Part shown: in pieces, positions 62,171 through 64,000 of the stretch
Position numbering within the stretch: position 1 is the stretch's first letter
Layout: every line of letters starts with the position of its first letter
DNA from: Arthrobacter sp. Soc17.1.1.1
GTDB taxonomy: Bacteria; Actinomycetota; Actinomycetes; Actinomycetales; Micrococcaceae
DNA: 64,000 nt
NCBI RefSeq assembly: GCF_036867195.1
Contig: NZ_JBAJII010000001.1
Span: forward strand, 744,001-808,000
Direction: 5' to 3'
The notes under the pieces: generated by a model
Databases searched by the model: none
Told to the model about the DNA's origin: nothing
The model's input: the letters and a program-made list of their open reading frames with translations, nothing else
Translations under genes and position numbers: made by a program

Positions 62171-63856
62171 TCAGGCTTCCTGGTCGGAGGGGTGCGTTGC
62201 GGTGGCAGGGACGGGGACGGCCGTCCGGGAATCGAGGAACGCGTCGCCGAAGACGCACGCGCCGCCGAGGACGGTGGCGAGGACCTCGATGGCGCCGATG
62301 CGCTCCGGGTCCACGTGGGCGGGGTGGTCGGAGAGGACGACGAAGTCGGCGAGCTTGCCGGGCTCGAGGGTGCCGCGGCGCTGCTCGTCCCCGGCGGCCC
62401 ACGCCGCGTCGACGGTGTAGGCGCGGAGGGCCGCCTCAGCATCGACGCGTTCGTCGGGGCCGATCACGGCGCCCGAGGAGGTGCGGCGCTGAACCATGGA
62501 CTGCATGCCGAGCAGGGGAGCGCCGCTGGCGACGGGGCGGTCCGAACTGCCGGGCACGCGTACGCCGGAGGCGAGGAACGAGCGGTGGCGGTAGACCCAC
62601 GGTTCGCGGTCCGGGCCGACGGCGGCGGCCATCGTGTCGCCCACCTCGTACAGGAAGTGCGGCTGCGGGACGGGCGTGATCCCGAGCTCCGCGAACCGGT
62701 CCAGCTGGTCGGGGCGCACCATGCCCGCGTGCTCGATCCGATGGCGGACGTCCGGCCGGGGCAGTTCCTGCTGCGCCGCCGCGAACGCGTCGAGGGCGAC
62801 GTCGACGGCGGAGTCGCCGATGGCGTGTGCCGCGACGGTCCAGCCCGAGTGGTGCGCCGCGATGATGCGGCGGGTCAGCTCCTCGATGGAGAGCTGGAAG
62901 GCGCCGGTCCCGTGGGCGTGGTCGCAGAACGGTTCGGTGACGGCCGCGGTACGCCCGATCAGCGAACCGTCCACGAAGATCTTCATCGCGCCGATCCGCA
63001 CGGCGTCGTCGCCGAACCCCGTGGAGATCCCGAGGTCCAGGCCGAAGTCGATGCGGTCGTCGCCGTGCGACGTGACCGGGTGCAGGGCGTCGCTGGCGAC
63101 CATGAGCTGCACGCGCGTCTTCAGCGCGCCCTGCCGGCGGGCGAGCGTGTAGGCGGCGAGTTCGACGGGGCTGCGTCCGATCAGCCCGCCGCCGATGCCC
63201 GCTTCCACCACATGCGTCAGGCCCTCGGACGCGTACACCTCGCTGGCCGCTGCGATGGCGTCCGCCAGGTCCGCGACGGGATAGGGCAGGACGAGGGCGG
63301 TGACGAGCTGCTGGGCCCGTTCCTCCAGCAGGCCCGTTGGGCCGTCGGTGTCCGTCACCACCTTCCCGCCCTCCGGCGTCGCGGCCGTGCCGTCGAGGAT
63401 GCCGGCCAGCTCGAGGGCGAGGGAGTTCACCGAGCACATGTGGCCGGAACGGTGCTTCAGCCAGACCGGGCGTCCCGGGGCTGCGGCGTCCAGCAGCGTG
63501 CGGTGCGGGTGGGCGCCGAGGACGGTGTCGTCGTACCCGGAACCGACGAGCCACTGGCCCTCGTCGAGGACCGCCGCGAAATCCCGCACTGCTGCGGACA
63601 CCTCGTCGAGGGTGCGGCAGCCGCTGAGGTCGAGCTCCTGCAGCGACTGCCCGAACCACGCCATGTGGTTGTGGGAATCTCCAAACCCAGGGACGACGAC
63701 GGCCTGATCCAGGTCGATCGTGCGCCGGGCCGGGAGGTCGGAGACGTCGTCGTCGAACCCGACGATGCTGCCGTTGAGGATGCCCATCGCGTGGGCCGTG
63801 GGCCGGTCCTCGTTCACGGTGGAGAGTCGGGCGTTCGTGATCAGGAGATCGAGCAT
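62171..63856 (-). CDS. YtcJ-like amidohydrolase
   Basis: This 561-residue metal-dependent hydrolase has GDSHNHMAWFGQSLQELDLSGCRTLDE (HxH), GHMCSVNSLALELAG, KIFVDGSLIGRTAA, VAAHAIGDSAVDVALDAF, HRIEHAGMV and SSDRPVASGAPLLGM (metal Asp), then GKLADFVVLSDHP. It is longer than its paralogue at 54230 but has the same order of motifs. The ATG at 63856 follows AGGGACC. It is first in a leftward operon with the transporter and the M20 deacylase, which suggests uptake and two-step hydrolysis of an amide or acylated amino compound. Confidence 0.85.
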   Translation of the reverse strand: MLDLLITNARLSTVNEDRPTAHAMGILNGSIVGFDDDVSDLPARRTIDLDQAVVVPGFGDSHNHMAWFGQSLQELDLSGCRTLDEVSAAVRDFAAVLDEGQWLVGSGYDDTVLGAHPHRTLLDAAAPGRPVWLKHRSGHMCSVNSLALELAGILDGTAATPEGGKVVTDTDGPTGLLEERAQQLVTALVLPYPVADLADAIAAASEVYASEGLTHVVEAGIGGGLIGRSPVELAAYTLARRQGALKTRVQLMVASDALHPVTSHGDDRIDFGLDLGISTGFGDDAVRIGAMKIFVDGSLIGRTAAVTEPFCDHAHGTGAFQLSIEELTRRIIAAHHSGWTVAAHAIGDSAVDVALDAFAAAQQELPRPDVRHRIEHAGMVRPDQLDRFAELGITPVPQPHFLYEVGDTMAAAVGPDREPWVYRHRSFLASGVRVPGSSDRPVASGAPLLGMQSMVQRRTSSGAVIGPDERVDAEAALRAYTVDAAWAAGDEQRRGTLEPGKLADFVVLSDHPAHVDPERIGAIEVLATVLGGACVFGDAFLDSRTAVPVPATATHPSDQEA

Positions 63857-63968
63857 GGAGGTCCCTGGGGTGGAGAGGCGGCCGTGGTGACGAGTCCTAC
63901 CAGTGTGGTCCCCGTCACCTGCGCCCACAATGGGAGGATGGCACCGCCTCCAGCCGTAGAATGGGCAT

Positions 63969-64000
63969 ATGCCCAACGAGGTCGAACAGTCGCAGAATGG
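63969..64000 (+). CDS. Possible start of a divergent gene at the right edge
   Basis: ATG 63969 opens MPNEVEQSQN and continues past the window. A divergent position to the amidohydrolase operon would suit a regulator, but only ten codons are visible and no ribosome site is clear. Confidence 0.3.
   Translation, partial: MPNEVEQSQN

Noticed and set aside
1..64000. CRISPR array or cas genes
   Set aside because: No regularly spaced repeats and no Cas-like proteins were found on reading both strands.

Overview
This 64 kb window is high-GC DNA (roughly two thirds G+C outside the islands) of the kind found in Actinobacteria. GTG starts, ATGA/GTGA overlaps, an HxlB-HxlA pair, lipoprotein nucleases ending in an Excalibur or GPRCYAPGGK-type tail, MHS-type transporters and actinobacterial IS families (IS481, IS30, ISL3, IS3) suggest an Arthrobacter-like member of the Micrococcaceae. 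That placement is inference; no rRNA or tRNA gene is present to confirm it.

Layout. (1) 0-3.6 kb: a leftward operon for four-carbon acid sugars: KdgT-type permease, DUF1537 kinase and PdxA2-type dehydrogenase, then a partial gene running off the edge. (2) 3.7-9 kb: a saccharide cluster with GT2, GT4 and GT8 glycosyltransferases, a D-2-hydroxyacid dehydrogenase and a covalent-flavin sugar-lactone-type oxidase. (3) 9.1-37.5 kb: an accessory region. It starts with Vsr and a remnant of a GH51 arabinofuranosidase. A long rightward defence locus follows: 5-cytosine methyltransferase, ParB-like protein, SNF2 ATPase, DUF3883 protein and HNH-like protein, then three genes resembling Druantia type II (DruF-like, DruG-like and an 1809-residue DruE-like helicase) and a 265-residue accessory protein. 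Decayed IS3, IS30 and IS481 copies come next, then a low-GC gene with a HEPN motif, an ISL3 remnant, a decayed stretch with small membrane-protein ORFs, an HNH-fold protein and a large unknown gene. (4) 37.6-45 kb: chromosomal genes again: a GAF/histidine-kinase/LuxR fusion, an alpha/beta hydrolase, an SRPBCC protein, a GlcG-like protein, and an aldolase-HAD-dhaL-dhaK operon. (5) 45-51.3 kb: a small insertion-like region (DUF4230, EcsC and a secreted SNase) bounded by two diverged copies of the dhaK 3' end, followed by a broken membrane gene, a phosphoribosyltransferase and a hemerythrin-domain protein. (6) 51.4-64 kb: a secreted DUF1524/Excalibur nuclease, an aldo/keto reductase, PaiB, two amidohydrolases, an XRE regulator, the formaldehyde-fixing HxlB/HxlA pair, two M20 hydrolases and an MHS transporter.

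How the genes fit together. The defence locus is the main point of interest. The cytosine methyltransferase could be the DruM of a Druantia II-like system, but four extra co-directional genes that overlap or lie close together separate it from druF. The locus is therefore either a composite system or two abutting systems, the first resembling a restriction-modification system built on a ParB-like protein, a SNF2 motor and a DUF3883 (D...ExK) protein. Two separate direct-repeat scars (47 bp around 39.5/41.0 kb; 213 bp at 44.8/48.7 kb) show that flanking genes were reshaped by recombination at gene 3' ends.
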